Shown: positions 19,024 to 26,832, counted from the first letter of the stretch. The stretch: DNA of 64,000 bases from Croceicoccus marinus (GCF_001661675.2 NZ_CP019602.1:434001-498000), one strand, 5' to 3'. Notes: generated by a model from the sequence alone, not told the origin. Program-made: numbers and translations.

Positions 19024-19974
19024 CTAGCGGAACTCGTTCATCGTCTCGGCCAGCCTTGCCAGCGTGCCGAACTGTTCGATGGTGCGCGCCACCATGTGCT
19101 CGTCCATGCCCGCGTCCATCTTGCCGCTTTCGAACATGTTGCTGGTGCGGATCGCGATCACCATGTCGCCGCGCTCGTGCCGCCCGTCGAACAGCGCGCA
19201 GATGTCCTTGCCCGCGAAGCTGCTCTCGATCTCGATCAGCCGTTCGACATAGGCGGGGTGGATCAGATAGCGCGCCTCGACCGGGTCGGTGGTCCACGCA
19301 TCGAAACTGTCCTCGAAATCGGGATGGACGACCGGCACCGCCTCGAACCGCTCTCCGTCCAGCCTGACCGAATCCTTGCGCCCGCCGAAAAGGCCGGTGT
19401 GCCTGCCCTCGCGCAGCAGCAGCGTGCGCGAATGGATGCCGCGGCCATATTGCATGGTGACGATCGCGCCCCGAAACACCGTGACCCAGCGGCGGTTCTT
19501 CCCGCTGCCGCGCCGTTCCTCCAGCTTCGCCTCGTGCAGTTCGAAATGGTGCCCGGCGATCTCGCCCGCCCAGTGATCCTCGAAGCGGGCGCGGTCGTGG
19601 TGCGGCACCATGCCCAGCGCCTTGGCACGGCGGAAGCCGGTGCCGGACAGCGTGTCGAGGGTGAAATTCAGGCCCAGCGACTTCGCGATGGCCTGGTTGA
19701 TGCCGGTCTTGACCGACTTGCGCGCCGCGTTGACGGGCCGCCGCGTCCATCCCCATGCAAAGGTCAGGATCACACCCGTCGCCGCCGCCTTGACCGGGAA
19801 ATCGGCAGGCAGGGCGATCCACGCGATCAGCAGGACCGGCCCCAGCACCGCCGCGGCGATCCAGATCCGCTTCAGCGCCTGGGCCTGCGCCTCGCTGCGC
19901 ATTACCTTCTGTTCCCGCAGCCACCCGCCCAGCGGGCCGGCCATCAGGGTTCGGGCTTGCGGCAGTTCGATCAT
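19024..19974 (-). CDS. DUF3137 membrane protein
   Basis: 316 residues from the ATG at 19974 (MIELPQARTLM); a longer frame reaches 20148 but would overlap the divergent lemA. Two adjacent hydrophobic stretches (IWIAAAVLGPVLLIAWIAL and AAATGVILTFAWGW, about residues 36-75) precede a soluble DUF3137 domain (AGEIAGHHFELHEAKLEER...VFRGAIVTMQ, DGERFEAVPVVHPDFEDSFDAW). Function is unknown. DUF3137 proteins are commonly encoded beside LemA, as here in divergent arrangement. Confidence 0.85.
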   Translation of the reverse strand: MIELPQARTLMAGPLGGWLREQKVMRSEAQAQALKRIWIAAAVLGPVLLIAWIALPADFPVKAAATGVILTFAWGWTRRPVNAARKSVKTGINQAIAKSLGLNFTLDTLSGTGFRRAKALGMVPHHDRARFEDHWAGEIAGHHFELHEAKLEERRGSGKNRRWVTVFRGAIVTMQYGRGIHSRTLLLREGRHTGLFGGRKDSVRLDGERFEAVPVVHPDFEDSFDAWTTDPVEARYLIHPAYVERLIEIESSFAGKDICALFDGRHERGDMVIAIRTSNMFESGKMDAGMDEHMVARTIEQFGTLARLAETMNEFR

Positions 19975-20029
19975 CGTCCACTCCGACGCATCGGGCGAGG
20001 GGGGCTCTGCCCATCGCCCTTTCCTTGCA

Positions 20030-20055
20030 GCCACGCACTGCCTAGGCTGCGTGGC
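20030..20055. promoter_or_regulatory. 26-bp dyad between divergent DUF3137 and lemA
   Basis: GCCACGCA at 20030-20037 and TGCGTGGC at 20048-20055 form an 8-bp inverted repeat around GCCTAGGC. Being between two divergent starts, it could be a shared operator or a hairpin in the lemA leader. No regulator is suggested by the sequence. Confidence 0.35.
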
Positions 20056-20086
20056 GGAGCGGCGAATCGCAAGGGAATTGCGGGCG

Positions 20087-20641
20087 ATGGCGGGCTGGAT
20101 AATCGTTTTGATCGTCTTGGTGGTGGTCGCCGTGCTGGTGATCGGCATCTACAACCGCCTCGTCTCGCTGCGGCAGACGGTGCGGCAGGGCGTCGCCGAC
20201 ATCGACGCGCAATTGCGGCAGCGGCATGACCTGGTTCCCAATCTGGTCAGCACGGTAAAAGGCTATGCCGCCCACGAATCGGACACGCTGGAAGCGGTGA
20301 TCGCTGCCCGCAACCGCGCCGCGGCAGGCAATCCCAACTCGGGGGACGAGGAGCAGCTGGCCGTGGCGCTCGATCGCCTGCTGGCGCTGCAGGAAGCCTA
20401 TCCCGAACTGAAGGCGAACAGCAATTTCCAGCAGCTGCAGGGCGAGCTGGCCGATACCGAGGACAAGATCGCCGCCGCCCGCCGCGCGCTGAACGCCGCG
20501 GTATCGCGCTACAACACGGGGATAGAGAGCTTTCCCGCCGTGCTGTTCGCGGGCATGCTGGGCTTCCGCCACGCCGATTTCCACCGGCTCGACGATTCGG
20601 AAGTGGGCACCGTCGACCAGGTTCCGCAGGTCCGGTTCTGA
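20087..20641 (+). CDS. lemA: LemA family protein
   Basis: 184 residues, the usual length. The N-terminal transmembrane helix (WIIVLIVLVVVAVLVIGIY) is followed by the LemA signature NRLVSLRQTVRQGVADIDAQ, LRQRHDLVPNLVSTVKGYAAHE and a long helical bundle ending in YNTGIESFPAVLFAGMLGF. LemA is a membrane-anchored protein of unclear function. It is paired with a DUF3137 gene here rather than with htpX. Confidence 0.93.
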   Translation: MAGWIIVLIVLVVVAVLVIGIYNRLVSLRQTVRQGVADIDAQLRQRHDLVPNLVSTVKGYAAHESDTLEAVIAARNRAAAGNPNSGDEEQLAVALDRLLALQEAYPELKANSNFQQLQGELADTEDKIAAARRALNAAVSRYNTGIESFPAVLFAGMLGFRHADFHRLDDSEVGTVDQVPQVRF

Positions 20642-20756
20642 ACCCGGCGCCCCGCGGTTTCGCACGGCCCGCCGAACACAGAATCCGCCCTGCCGCGCTG
20701 ATGGTGGCATCCCGGAACGCGTGAAATTACCTTGCGTTTTATGGACCGGTGCTTAT

Positions 20757-20837
20757 ATGCGCCCCCTCGCTGCCCCATGGGGACTTCCAAACCGCAAGGC
20801 AGCTCTTGTCGAATGTCTACCTCTGGGGGTCCCTTGA
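20757..20837 (+). promoter_or_regulatory. Possible leader ORF and structured leader of ornithine decarboxylase
   Basis: An ATG at 20757 opens 26 codons that end in TGA at 20835-20837, one base before the decarboxylase TTG start. GCCCCC at 20761-20766 can pair with GGGGGT at 20825-20830, the only Shine-Dalgarno-like tract before the TTG. The stem would therefore mask the start site. Alphaproteobacterial ornithine decarboxylase genes are known to carry a conserved leader (the speF motif), so a post-transcriptional switch is plausible. Both the leader ORF and the fold are inferences. Confidence 0.42.
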
Positions 20838-20838
20838 A

Positions 20839-22047
20839 TTGTCCATTTTCCCTGACGCCGCTGCTGTAGTCCGCGCCCTGTCGCCGGACGAACCGGTAAT
20901 CCTCAACCGCCCGCATGCTGCGCGGCGGGCCGCGGAGTTCTTCGTCCAGAAGTTTCCCGGCAAGGTGCTCTACGCGGTCAAGGCCAATCCCTCGCCCGAC
21001 CTGCTGCAGATCCTGCACGACGGCGGCGTGACGCATTACGACGTCGCCTCCATCGCCGAGGTGCGGCTTGTGCGCAGCACGCTGGGCCGCGATGTGACGC
21101 TTTGCTTCATGCACCCGGTCAAGACCGAGCGCGCGATTGCCGAGGCCTATTTCGAGCATGGCTGCAAGACTTTCAGCCTCGACAGCCATGAAGAGCTGGA
21201 CAAGATCGTGCGCGCCACCACCCGCGACGGGGTAGAGGCAAAGGACCTGCGCCTGTGCGTGCGCCTGCGCGTGTCGTCCGAATATTCCGAGCTGTCGCTA
21301 GCCGCCAAGTTCGGCGTCGACCTGACCGATGCCGCGGGCCTGCTGCAGGCCGTGCGTCAAAAGGCCGACTGGCTGGGCGTGTGCTTCCACGTCGGTTCGC
21401 AGGCCATGACCCCTTTCGCCTATGTGCAGGGGCTCGAACGTGTGCGCGCCGCGATTGCCGAGGCCAGCGTCGTCATAGACATGATCGACGTCGGCGGCGG
21501 TTTCCCCTCGGTCTATCCGGGGATGGAGCCTCCGCCGCTGGAGGATTACTTCTCGGTCATCCACCGCCATTTCTACGAATTGCCGATCGCCTACAACGCC
21601 GAGCTGTGGTGCGAGCCGGGCCGTGCGCTGTGCGCGGAATACAATTCGATGATCGTGCGCGTCGAAAAGCGGCGCGAGAACGAGCTGTTCATCAACGACG
21701 GCGCCTATGGCGCCTTGTTCGATGCCGCGCATATCGGCTGGCGCTTCCCCGTCCGCCGCGTGGCCGGGCCCGAGAATGACGCCGAGATGGCCGATTTCGC
21801 GTTCTATGGCCCCACCTGCGACGACGCCGACTATATGGAAGGCCCGTTCCCGCTGCCCGCCGACATGCGCGCAGGCGATTTCATCGAGGTCGGGATGCTG
21901 GGCGCCTATGGGGCTGCCATGCGCACCGCGTTCAACGGTTTCGGCGACGGCCCGGTGGAAGCCGTGTCGGACGAACCGATGAGCAGCCTGTACCGCGGCG
22001 ACCGCGCAGATCCGCGCGTCTCGGATAACGTGATCTCGCTGCGCTAG
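20839..22047 (+). CDS. Ornithine decarboxylase (fold-type III PLP)
   Basis: 402 residues from a TTG at 20839 (LSIFPDAAAVV). The frame is open upstream to 20749 but that part overlaps the proposed leader. PLP lysine lies in VLYAVKANPSPDLL, the phosphate-binding region is VGGGFPSVYPG, and CEPGRALCAE and the C-terminal YGPTCDDADYMEG (active-site Cys/Asp) are ODC-type. It makes putrescine from ornithine, the substrate of the carboxyspermidine route encoded just upstream. TTG start plus structured leader suggest tight control. Confidence 0.92.
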   Translation: MSIFPDAAAVVRALSPDEPVILNRPHAARRAAEFFVQKFPGKVLYAVKANPSPDLLQILHDGGVTHYDVASIAEVRLVRSTLGRDVTLCFMHPVKTERAIAEAYFEHGCKTFSLDSHEELDKIVRATTRDGVEAKDLRLCVRLRVSSEYSELSLAAKFGVDLTDAAGLLQAVRQKADWLGVCFHVGSQAMTPFAYVQGLERVRAAIAEASVVIDMIDVGGGFPSVYPGMEPPPLEDYFSVIHRHFYELPIAYNAELWCEPGRALCAEYNSMIVRVEKRRENELFINDGAYGALFDAAHIGWRFPVRRVAGPENDAEMADFAFYGPTCDDADYMEGPFPLPADMRAGDFIEVGMLGAYGAAMRTAFNGFGDGPVEAVSDEPMSSLYRGDRADPRVSDNVISLR

Positions 22048-22112
22048 GCCGGGTCATCTCGCTGCGCTAGGCCGGGTCATCTCGCTGCGCCAAGCCGGGC
22101 GATTTCGCTGCG
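22033..22112. repeat. 23-bp tandem repeat across the ornithine decarboxylase stop
   Basis: The unit ATCTCGCTGCGCTAGGCCGG followed by GTC is present at 22033-22055 and 22056-22078 (identical), as a diverged copy at 22079-22101, and as a partial copy at 22102-22112. The first copy contains the decarboxylase's last codons and its TAG stop, so the array looks like slippage duplication of the gene end into the 3' UTR. No hairpin terminator was seen within it. Confidence 0.9.
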
Positions 22113-22215
22113 TTAAAATATGATCCCGTCGTACGCGGCGGGATCGTCCCGCATCCTGGCGAGCCGAAGGCCTGCCACGCGATCCGGCCGGGCGGCACAA
22201 TTTTGCCGCAATTTC

Positions 22216-22240
22216 GGAAACATCGCGCCGTTCGCCCGTT
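22216..22240 (+). promoter_or_regulatory. Possible EcfG (general stress sigma) promoter
   Basis: GGAAA at 22216-22220 and CGTT at 22237-22240 are separated by 16 bases. This matches the alphaproteobacterial EcfG consensus GGAAC-N16/17-CGTT at all but one position. It lies 76 bases before the small lipoprotein gene. Confidence 0.4.
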
Positions 22241-22316
22241 GGAAAGGTTCCGGAAACACACAGCGTCCCCTGGCCGGTTGCCGCGCCGGGGGACGTGAAA
22301 CAAAAGGAACCCCCAA

Positions 22317-22595
22317 ATGAAGAAACTGATCATGCTCGCCGCCGCGCCGACCGTCCTGGCCCTGGCTGCCTGCGGACCCGATTCCGCGGTCGAGGAACAG
22401 GGAGACGCGCTGGAAGAACGCGCTGATGCCGTGGAGGATTATGGCGACGACCAGGCCGCCGCGCTCGAGGAAATGGCCGACGAGGCGCCGACCGATGCTC
22501 GCGAAGACGCGCTGAACGCCCGCGCCGAGGAGATCGACGACATCGGCGACGACCGCGCCGACGCGCTCAACGAAGTCGCCGACGAAATGGAATGA
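22317..22595 (+). CDS. Small acidic lipoprotein with an internal duplication
   Basis: 92 residues. The signal peptide has lipobox ALAAC with Cys19. The mature part is highly acidic and helical, made of two copies of a 27-residue unit at about 31-57 and 65-91 that share the pattern ALxxRAxxxxDxGDDxAxAL and then ADE. It probably forms a helical or coiled rod at the envelope. AAAGGAAC precedes the ATG. A strong terminator follows directly, so it is monocistronic. Function is unknown; a stress promoter is possible. Confidence 0.82.
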   Translation: MKKLIMLAAAPTVLALAACGPDSAVEEQGDALEERADAVEDYGDDQAAALEEMADEAPTDAREDALNARAEEIDDIGDDRADALNEVADEME

Positions 22596-22604
22596 CGACG
22601 CGCA

Positions 22605-22633
22605 GGCCGCGGAGCGACACTCGCTCCGCGGCC
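22605..22633 (+). terminator. Rho-independent-type hairpin after the small lipoprotein gene
   Basis: GGCCGCGGAGCGA (22605-22617) and TCGCTCCGCGGCC (22621-22633) form a perfect 13-bp stem with a CAC loop, 10 bases after the stop codon. The T-tract that follows is weak (GCTTTCG), so termination strength is uncertain. Confidence 0.75.
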
Positions 22634-22673
22634 GTCGCTTTCGACAAGACACCAATAGCTTCCCGTGCCCTGA

Positions 22674-22973
22674 TGCCGCGCGCCGCAAACAGCCGCCGGC
22701 CCCAGGGTAATTCCCGATAAGATCGCGCGAACCGCCCGCTACGCTGACCCGCCTGTCGCGCAGATCGGATGGGCCAGGCAGGTCAGCGACGACGACGGAC
22801 CGCTCGGCCCGTTCCGCGGCGAAGTGCTGGCAGTGGGCGCGACCGCATCGACCACGGTGATGATGGCGGGCAAGCCCGGCACCTTCCGCGGCCGCGACAT
22901 GCACGGGGTCGACGTGACCGACCGGCCGAGGGGTTCGACCTTCCGGATCGATTCGCCTATCCGCCCGCGATGA
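22674..22973 (+). pseudogene. Open frame without start codon, possible gene remnant
   Basis: A 99-codon frame runs from after a TGA at 22671 to a TGA at 22971-22973 with no ATG. Its codons have the high-GC third positions of real genes here (ARQVSDDDGPLGPFRGEVLA ... GKPGTFRGRDMHGVDVTDRP). No family was recognised. The first GTG is about half way along. It lies in the 414-base stretch 22596-23009, which otherwise holds only the terminator hairpin. It may be a decayed gene or chance open reading in GC-rich DNA. Confidence 0.3.
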
Positions 22974-23009
22974 ACATGCCCGGCTAGGTCCGGCGACGGG
23001 CTGGGGTCG

Positions 23010-23330
23010 TCATTGCGGCGAGGCCAGCTTCATCAGCACCACGCCGCCCACGATCATAAGCGCCGCCACGATCCGCAGCGGATTGGCCGCCTCGCCCAGC
23101 AAGGCGATGCCCAGGACGAAGGCGCCCACCGCGCCGATGCCGGTCCAGATCGTATAGGCGGTGCCCAGCGGCAGGCTGCGCATGGCCATGGCCAGCAGGA
23201 TGAAGCTGGCCGCCACCGCCCCCAATGTCACCAGCGAGGGGCCGAGCCGGGTGAACCCCTCGGACTGTTTCATGCTGAATGCCCAGATCACTTCGAACAC
23301 GCTGGCGAGAAGCAGAACGATCCATGCCAT
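23010..23330 (-). CDS. sugE: SMR family exporter, SugE/Gdx (guanidinium) type
   Basis: 106 residues with four transmembrane helices, the SMR length. The essential Glu13 is present in SVFEVIWAFSMKQSEGFTRL. The stretch KQSEGFTRLGPS and LPLGTAYTIWTGIGAVGAFVLG are typical of the SugE/Gdx subtype, now known as guanidinium/H+ antiporters, rather than the EmrE drug-export subtype. AAGGAGG precedes the start. A guanidine-II-like hairpin sits just upstream of that site. Confidence 0.88.
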   Translation of the reverse strand: MAWIVLLLASVFEVIWAFSMKQSEGFTRLGPSLVTLGAVAASFILLAMAMRSLPLGTAYTIWTGIGAVGAFVLGIALLGEAANPLRIVAALMIVGGVVLMKLASPQ

Positions 23331-23350
23331 GCGGCAGCCTCCTTCGACTG

Positions 23351-23364
23351 CCGGGCCGTCCCGG
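23351..23364 (-). promoter_or_regulatory. Guanidine-II (mini-ykkC)-like hairpin upstream of sugE
   Basis: On the minus strand the sequence CCGGG-ACGG-CCCGG forms a 5-bp stem closed by an ACGG loop, directly before the AAGGAGG of sugE. ACGR-loop hairpins ahead of a ribosome site are the hallmark of guanidine-II riboswitches. The canonical element has two such hairpins. A second ACGR hairpin was not found upstream, so the call is tentative. Confidence 0.4.
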
Positions 23365-23489
23365 TCTTGAATGCCCTTTCTCGGTGCCGGAACGTGGTCG
23401 CGGCCCGCCGTTTCTATGGCAGCCGCACGCGGGGCGCAACCGGCCCCGCGCTAACAAAGCCTTAGGCAAACCGGCGCTATGGCCGGGGC

Positions 23490-24125
23490 ATGAGTGCCTC
23501 CGCAGTTTCGATTCCCGCTCGCCCGTGGATACCCGCCGTGCTGTGCCTTGGGGTGCTGGCACCGGCGATCCTGGTCCCCGCCTTCGGATTCCTGGCGTCG
23601 CTGGCGCTGATGGCGGCGGTGCTGACGGTGATGAAGCCCGCGCGCCAGGCGGCGCTGGCCTTCGTCTGGAGATCGCGCGCGAAATCACTGGCGCTGGGCA
23701 TCGTGGTCGGCGGAGCGCTGGCGGTCGGCATCGCCGAACTGGTCCGCCCGTTCGTGGAAAGCATCCTGGGCCGGGGCGTCGATACCGCCGGGCTCGACGC
23801 GGTGGCGGGCAACTGGCCGGTGTTCGTGGCGACGCTGGTGGTCGCGCTGGCCAGCGCCGCGGCAGAGGAGGTGCTCTATCGCGGCTATGTGATCGGCTGG
23901 GGCGCCAGGATCTTCGGGCGCGGCGCCGTGCCGCTGCTGGTGCTGATCTCCGCCGCCGCCTTCGGCGCCTCGCACAGCTATGGCCCGTCGGGCGCGGTGG
24001 TGACGGGGCTGATCGGGCTGGCGCTCGGCGTGCTCTACCAGCTGTGCGGGCGGCGGCTGCTGCCCTGCGTGGCCGCGCATATGACTTTCAACCTGATCGG
24101 ATCGGTCGCCCTGTTCCTCGCCTGA
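23490..24125 (+). CDS. CPBP family intramembrane glutamic endopeptidase
   Basis: 211 residues, several hydrophobic helices. The CPBP/CAAX (Rce1-like) motifs are present: AAAEEVLYRGYVIGW (paired Glu and Arg), FGASHSYGPSG (His) and CVAAHMTFNLIGSVALFL (His and Asn). Such proteins are membrane proteases, in bacteria often of unknown target. It stands alone, divergent from sugE. Confidence 0.88.
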   Translation: MSASAVSIPARPWIPAVLCLGVLAPAILVPAFGFLASLALMAAVLTVMKPARQAALAFVWRSRAKSLALGIVVGGALAVGIAELVRPFVESILGRGVDTAGLDAVAGNWPVFVATLVVALASAAAEEVLYRGYVIGWGARIFGRGAVPLLVLISAAAFGASHSYGPSGAVVTGLIGLALGVLYQLCGRRLLPCVAAHMTFNLIGSVALFLA

Positions 24126-24169
24126 TCGCGGTGCTAGTCCCGTCGCAAAACGATGGGAGTCGACGACGA

Positions 24170-25093
24170 ATGAGCCTGCCCGACTGGTTGAAGCACCGCC
24201 TGCAATTGCCCGCGATCGCCGCGCCGATGTTCATCGTGTCGCAACCCGACCTGGTACTGGCGCAATGCCGCAGCGGGATCGTCGGCTCGTTCCCCTCGCT
24301 GAACGCGCGCCCCGACGGTACGTTCGAGCAATGGCTGCAGCGGCTGAACGCCGAACTGACCGACGATGACGCGCCTTTCGCGGTGAACCTGATCGTCCAT
24401 CGCAGCAATGCGCGGCTGCAGACCGACCTGGAACTCTGCGTCAAGTACAAGGTGCCGATCGTGATCTGCTCGCTAGGCGCGCGCGAGGAAGTGAACGATG
24501 CGATCCATTCCTATGGCGGGCTGGTGCTGCACGACGTGATCAACGACAAGTTCGCGCGCAAGGCGGTGGAAAAGGGCGCAGACGGCGTGGTCGCGGTGGC
24601 GGCGGGCGCGGGCGGCCATGCGGGCACGACCTCGCCCTTCGCGCTGGTGTCCGAGATTCGCAGCTGGTTCGACGGCCCGGTGGCGCTGTCGGGCTCCATC
24701 GCGAACGGCCAGTCGATCCTTGCCGCGCAGGCGATGGGCGCCGATGTCGGCTATATCGGCAGCGCCTTCATCGCCACCCAGGAAGCGGTGGCGGTCCCCG
24801 AATACAAGCAGATGATCGTCGACAGCCGGTCCGAGGACATCGTCTATTCGAACCTTTTCACCGGCGTCCACGGCAATTACCTGCGCGGCTCGATCGAGCG
24901 GTCGGGCATGGACCCGGACAATTTGCCGGAATCGGACCCCAGCGCGATGGACTTTGGCGGCAGCAAGGCGTGGAAGGACATCTGGGGCAGCGGACAGGGA
25001 GTCGGCTCGGTCGACGCGGTTGTGCCCGCGGCGGAGCTGATCGCGCGGTTCAAGCGCGAATATGCGGCGGCGAAGGCGCGGTTGCTAGGCTGA
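24170..25093 (+). CDS. Nitronate monooxygenase family protein
   Basis: 307 residues from the ATG at 24170. An FMN-dependent TIM barrel of the NMO/2-nitropropane dioxygenase family: LPAIAAPMFIVSQPDL at the N-terminus, GVVAVAAGAGGHAGTTSPFAL for the catalytic and FMN region, and GADVGYIGSAFIATQEA for phosphate binding. It oxidises alkyl nitronates such as propionate-3-nitronate in the characterised members. The activity here is inferred. Its stop lies inside the decayed phosphatase gene on the opposite strand. Confidence 0.9.
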   Translation: MSLPDWLKHRLQLPAIAAPMFIVSQPDLVLAQCRSGIVGSFPSLNARPDGTFEQWLQRLNAELTDDDAPFAVNLIVHRSNARLQTDLELCVKYKVPIVICSLGAREEVNDAIHSYGGLVLHDVINDKFARKAVEKGADGVVAVAAGAGGHAGTTSPFALVSEIRSWFDGPVALSGSIANGQSILAAQAMGADVGYIGSAFIATQEAVAVPEYKQMIVDSRSEDIVYSNLFTGVHGNYLRGSIERSGMDPDNLPESDPSAMDFGGSKAWKDIWGSGQGVGSVDAVVPAAELIARFKREYAAAKARLLG

Positions 25094-25378
25094 ATTCGGA
25101 AACGACCTGACAAGGCTGCTTCCAGGGCAGATGCGGCTCGACCTTTGCCCTCAGCAGCCGGAGGAGCCCGTCGACCATGAATGCGTAATCATCCGGTATG
25201 GACAGGCAAATGATGCGTGCCGACTTGAGGTCGCCGCGAAATTTTCGTTGCAGTTTCCCGCGGTGCGTTTTCTCCATGACGAAAACCATGTCGGCCAACC
25301 GATCCCGGGATGATCCGCAAAGATCTGCTCGGCCGTGGGACTACGCAGCCGGTTCTGACTGCAGACGAACAGAATTTT
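25050..25378 (-). pseudogene. Broken low-molecular-weight protein tyrosine phosphatase family gene
   Basis: On the minus strand KILFVCSQNRLRSPTAEQIF, ending ADHPGI, is read from 25378 and shows the phosphatase loop Cys, Arg and Ser. Near 25305 the frame changes. The rest of the same family protein, ADMVFVMEKTHRGKLQRKFR to SIPDDYAFMVDGLLRLLRAK, continues in another frame to 25050. About 20 residues between the two parts are missing. The codon before the first Lys is TAG, so no start is left. Start loss plus a frameshifting deletion make this a pseudogene, 16 bases downstream of hemA. Confidence 0.8.
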
Positions 25379-25394
25379 CTACAACAGCGCCCCG

Positions 25395-26615
25395 TCACGC
25401 CGCCTTGCGCAGTTCCAGCTCCAGCCTGTCCCAGATCTCGACCAGGGCGCCCACCAGGTCGCTCATCATCTGTTCGGTGTGCGCGGGGCCGGGGGTGAAG
25501 CGCAGGCGTTCGGTGCCGCGCGGGACGGTGGGGAAATTGATCGGCTGCACATAGACGCCGTATTCGGCGAGCAATATGTCCGAAATCTTCTTCGCGCGCA
25601 CCGGATCGCCGACCATCAGCGGGACGATATGGGTGGTCGAATCCATCACCGGCAGCCCCGCATCGCGCATCGCGTCCTTCAGGAACGCGGCGGATGCCTG
25701 CTGCGCGTCCCGCTCGGCGCTCGAGGATTTCAGGTGGCGGACCGATGCCAGCACGCCCGCGACCAGCACCGGCGACAGCGAGGTCGTGAAGATGAAGCCC
25801 GGCGCATAGCTGCGCACGCAATCGATGATGCGCTTGTCCGCCGCGATATAGCCGCCCATCACGCCGAACGCCTTGCCCAGCGTCCCCTCGATGATGTCGA
25901 TGCGCGATGCCGCGTCGTCGCGTTCCGAAATGCCGCCGCCGCGCGCGCCATACATGCCCACGGCGTGAACCTCGTCGATATAGGTCAGCGCGTTGTACTT
26001 GTCGGCCAGGTCGCAGATCGCGTGGATCGGGGCGACGTCGCCGTCCATCGAATAGACCGATTCGAACGCGATCAGCTTGGGCGTCGCCTCGTCCTCGGCA
26101 GCCAGCAGCTCTTCCAGATGGGCGATGTCGTTATGCCGCCACACGCGCTTTTCGCAGCCCGAATTGCGGATGCCCGCGATCATCGAGGCATGGTTCAACT
26201 CGTCCGAAAAGATCACGCAGCCCGGCAGCAGCTTGCCCAGCGTGGTCAGCGTGGTGTCGTTCGAGACATAGCCGCTGGTAAACAACAGCGCGCCTTCCTT
26301 GTCGTGAAGGTCGGCCAGTTCATATTCCAGATCCACGTGGTAATGCGTGTTGCCGCCGATATTGCGCGTGCCGCCCGAACCCGCGCCCACGTCGTGCAGC
26401 GCGCTTTCCATCGCCTCGATCACCTTGGGGTGCTGCCCCATGGCGAGATAGTCGTTGGAACACCACACGGTGATCGGCTTTGGCCCGTTGTGACCGGCAA
26501 AGCAGCGCGCATTGGGATAGGCACCCTTGTTGCGCAGGATGTCGATGAACACGCGGTAGCGTCCCTCGGCATGCAGCCGGTCGATCGCCTGGTCGAAAAT
26601 CTGGTTGTAGTTCAC
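25395..26615 (-). CDS. hemA: 5-aminolevulinate synthase
   Basis: 406 residues from a GTG at 26615, chosen because [22 protein letters not shown] is the family N-terminus. A longer frame from 26690 adds an unrelated stretch. PLP-dependent condensation of glycine and succinyl-CoA starts tetrapyrrole synthesis (C4 pathway, typical of alphaproteobacteria). The PLP lysine lies in [15 protein letters not shown], with the glycine-rich [17 protein letters not shown]. Succinyl-CoA is also the end product of the propionate locus downstream in the window. Confidence 0.96.
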   Translation of the reverse strand: MNYNQIFDQAIDRLHAEGRYRVFIDILRNKGAYPNARCFAGHNGPKPITVWCSNDYLAMGQHPKVIEAMESALHDVGAGSGGTRNIGGNTHYHVDLEYELADLHDKEGALLFTSGYVSNDTTLTTLGKLLPGCVIFSDELNHASMIAGIRNSGCEKRVWRHNDIAHLEELLAAEDEATPKLIAFESVYSMDGDVAPIHAICDLADKYNALTYIDEVHAVGMYGARGGGISERDDAASRIDIIEGTLGKAFGVMGGYIAADKRIIDCVRSYAPGFIFTTSLSPVLVAGVLASVRHLKSSSAERDAQQASAAFLKDAMRDAGLPVMDSTTHIVPLMVGDPVRAKKISDILLAEYGVYVQPINFPTVPRGTERLRFTPGPAHTEQMMSDLVGALVEIWDRLELELRKAA

Positions 26616-26832
26616 GTCGTACCGCTCGCCTGTGGGGTTGTCTGGCTGGATCGCTTGACGCGTCCTGCCAGGGTCTGCCCCCGCGCGCATTGCGCCAGAT
26701 CAAATTCGCGCGCCGCGCCAATCCATGACCCGAACCGGCGGTGCGGGCCATTGCTTGTCGGGGAAAGCCCCTACTGCATTGTCCGCAGCCATGCAAAGCA
26801 TGATTGGCGATCACCCTGACGAAGCGATGCGA

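Noticed and set aside
18986..22112. The two tandem repeats as a CRISPR array
   Set aside because: Units are short, contiguous and without spacers, and no cas genes are present.
22113..22904. A 263-codon minus-strand frame over the small lipoprotein
   Set aside because: It is antisense to a gene with clear signal peptide, ribosome site and terminator, and its own translation is not protein-like.
23389..23412. GGAAC and CGTT before the CPBP protease gene
   Set aside because: The spacing is 15 bases, one short of the usual 16-17, and the region overlaps the sugE leader on the other strand. Too weak to call.
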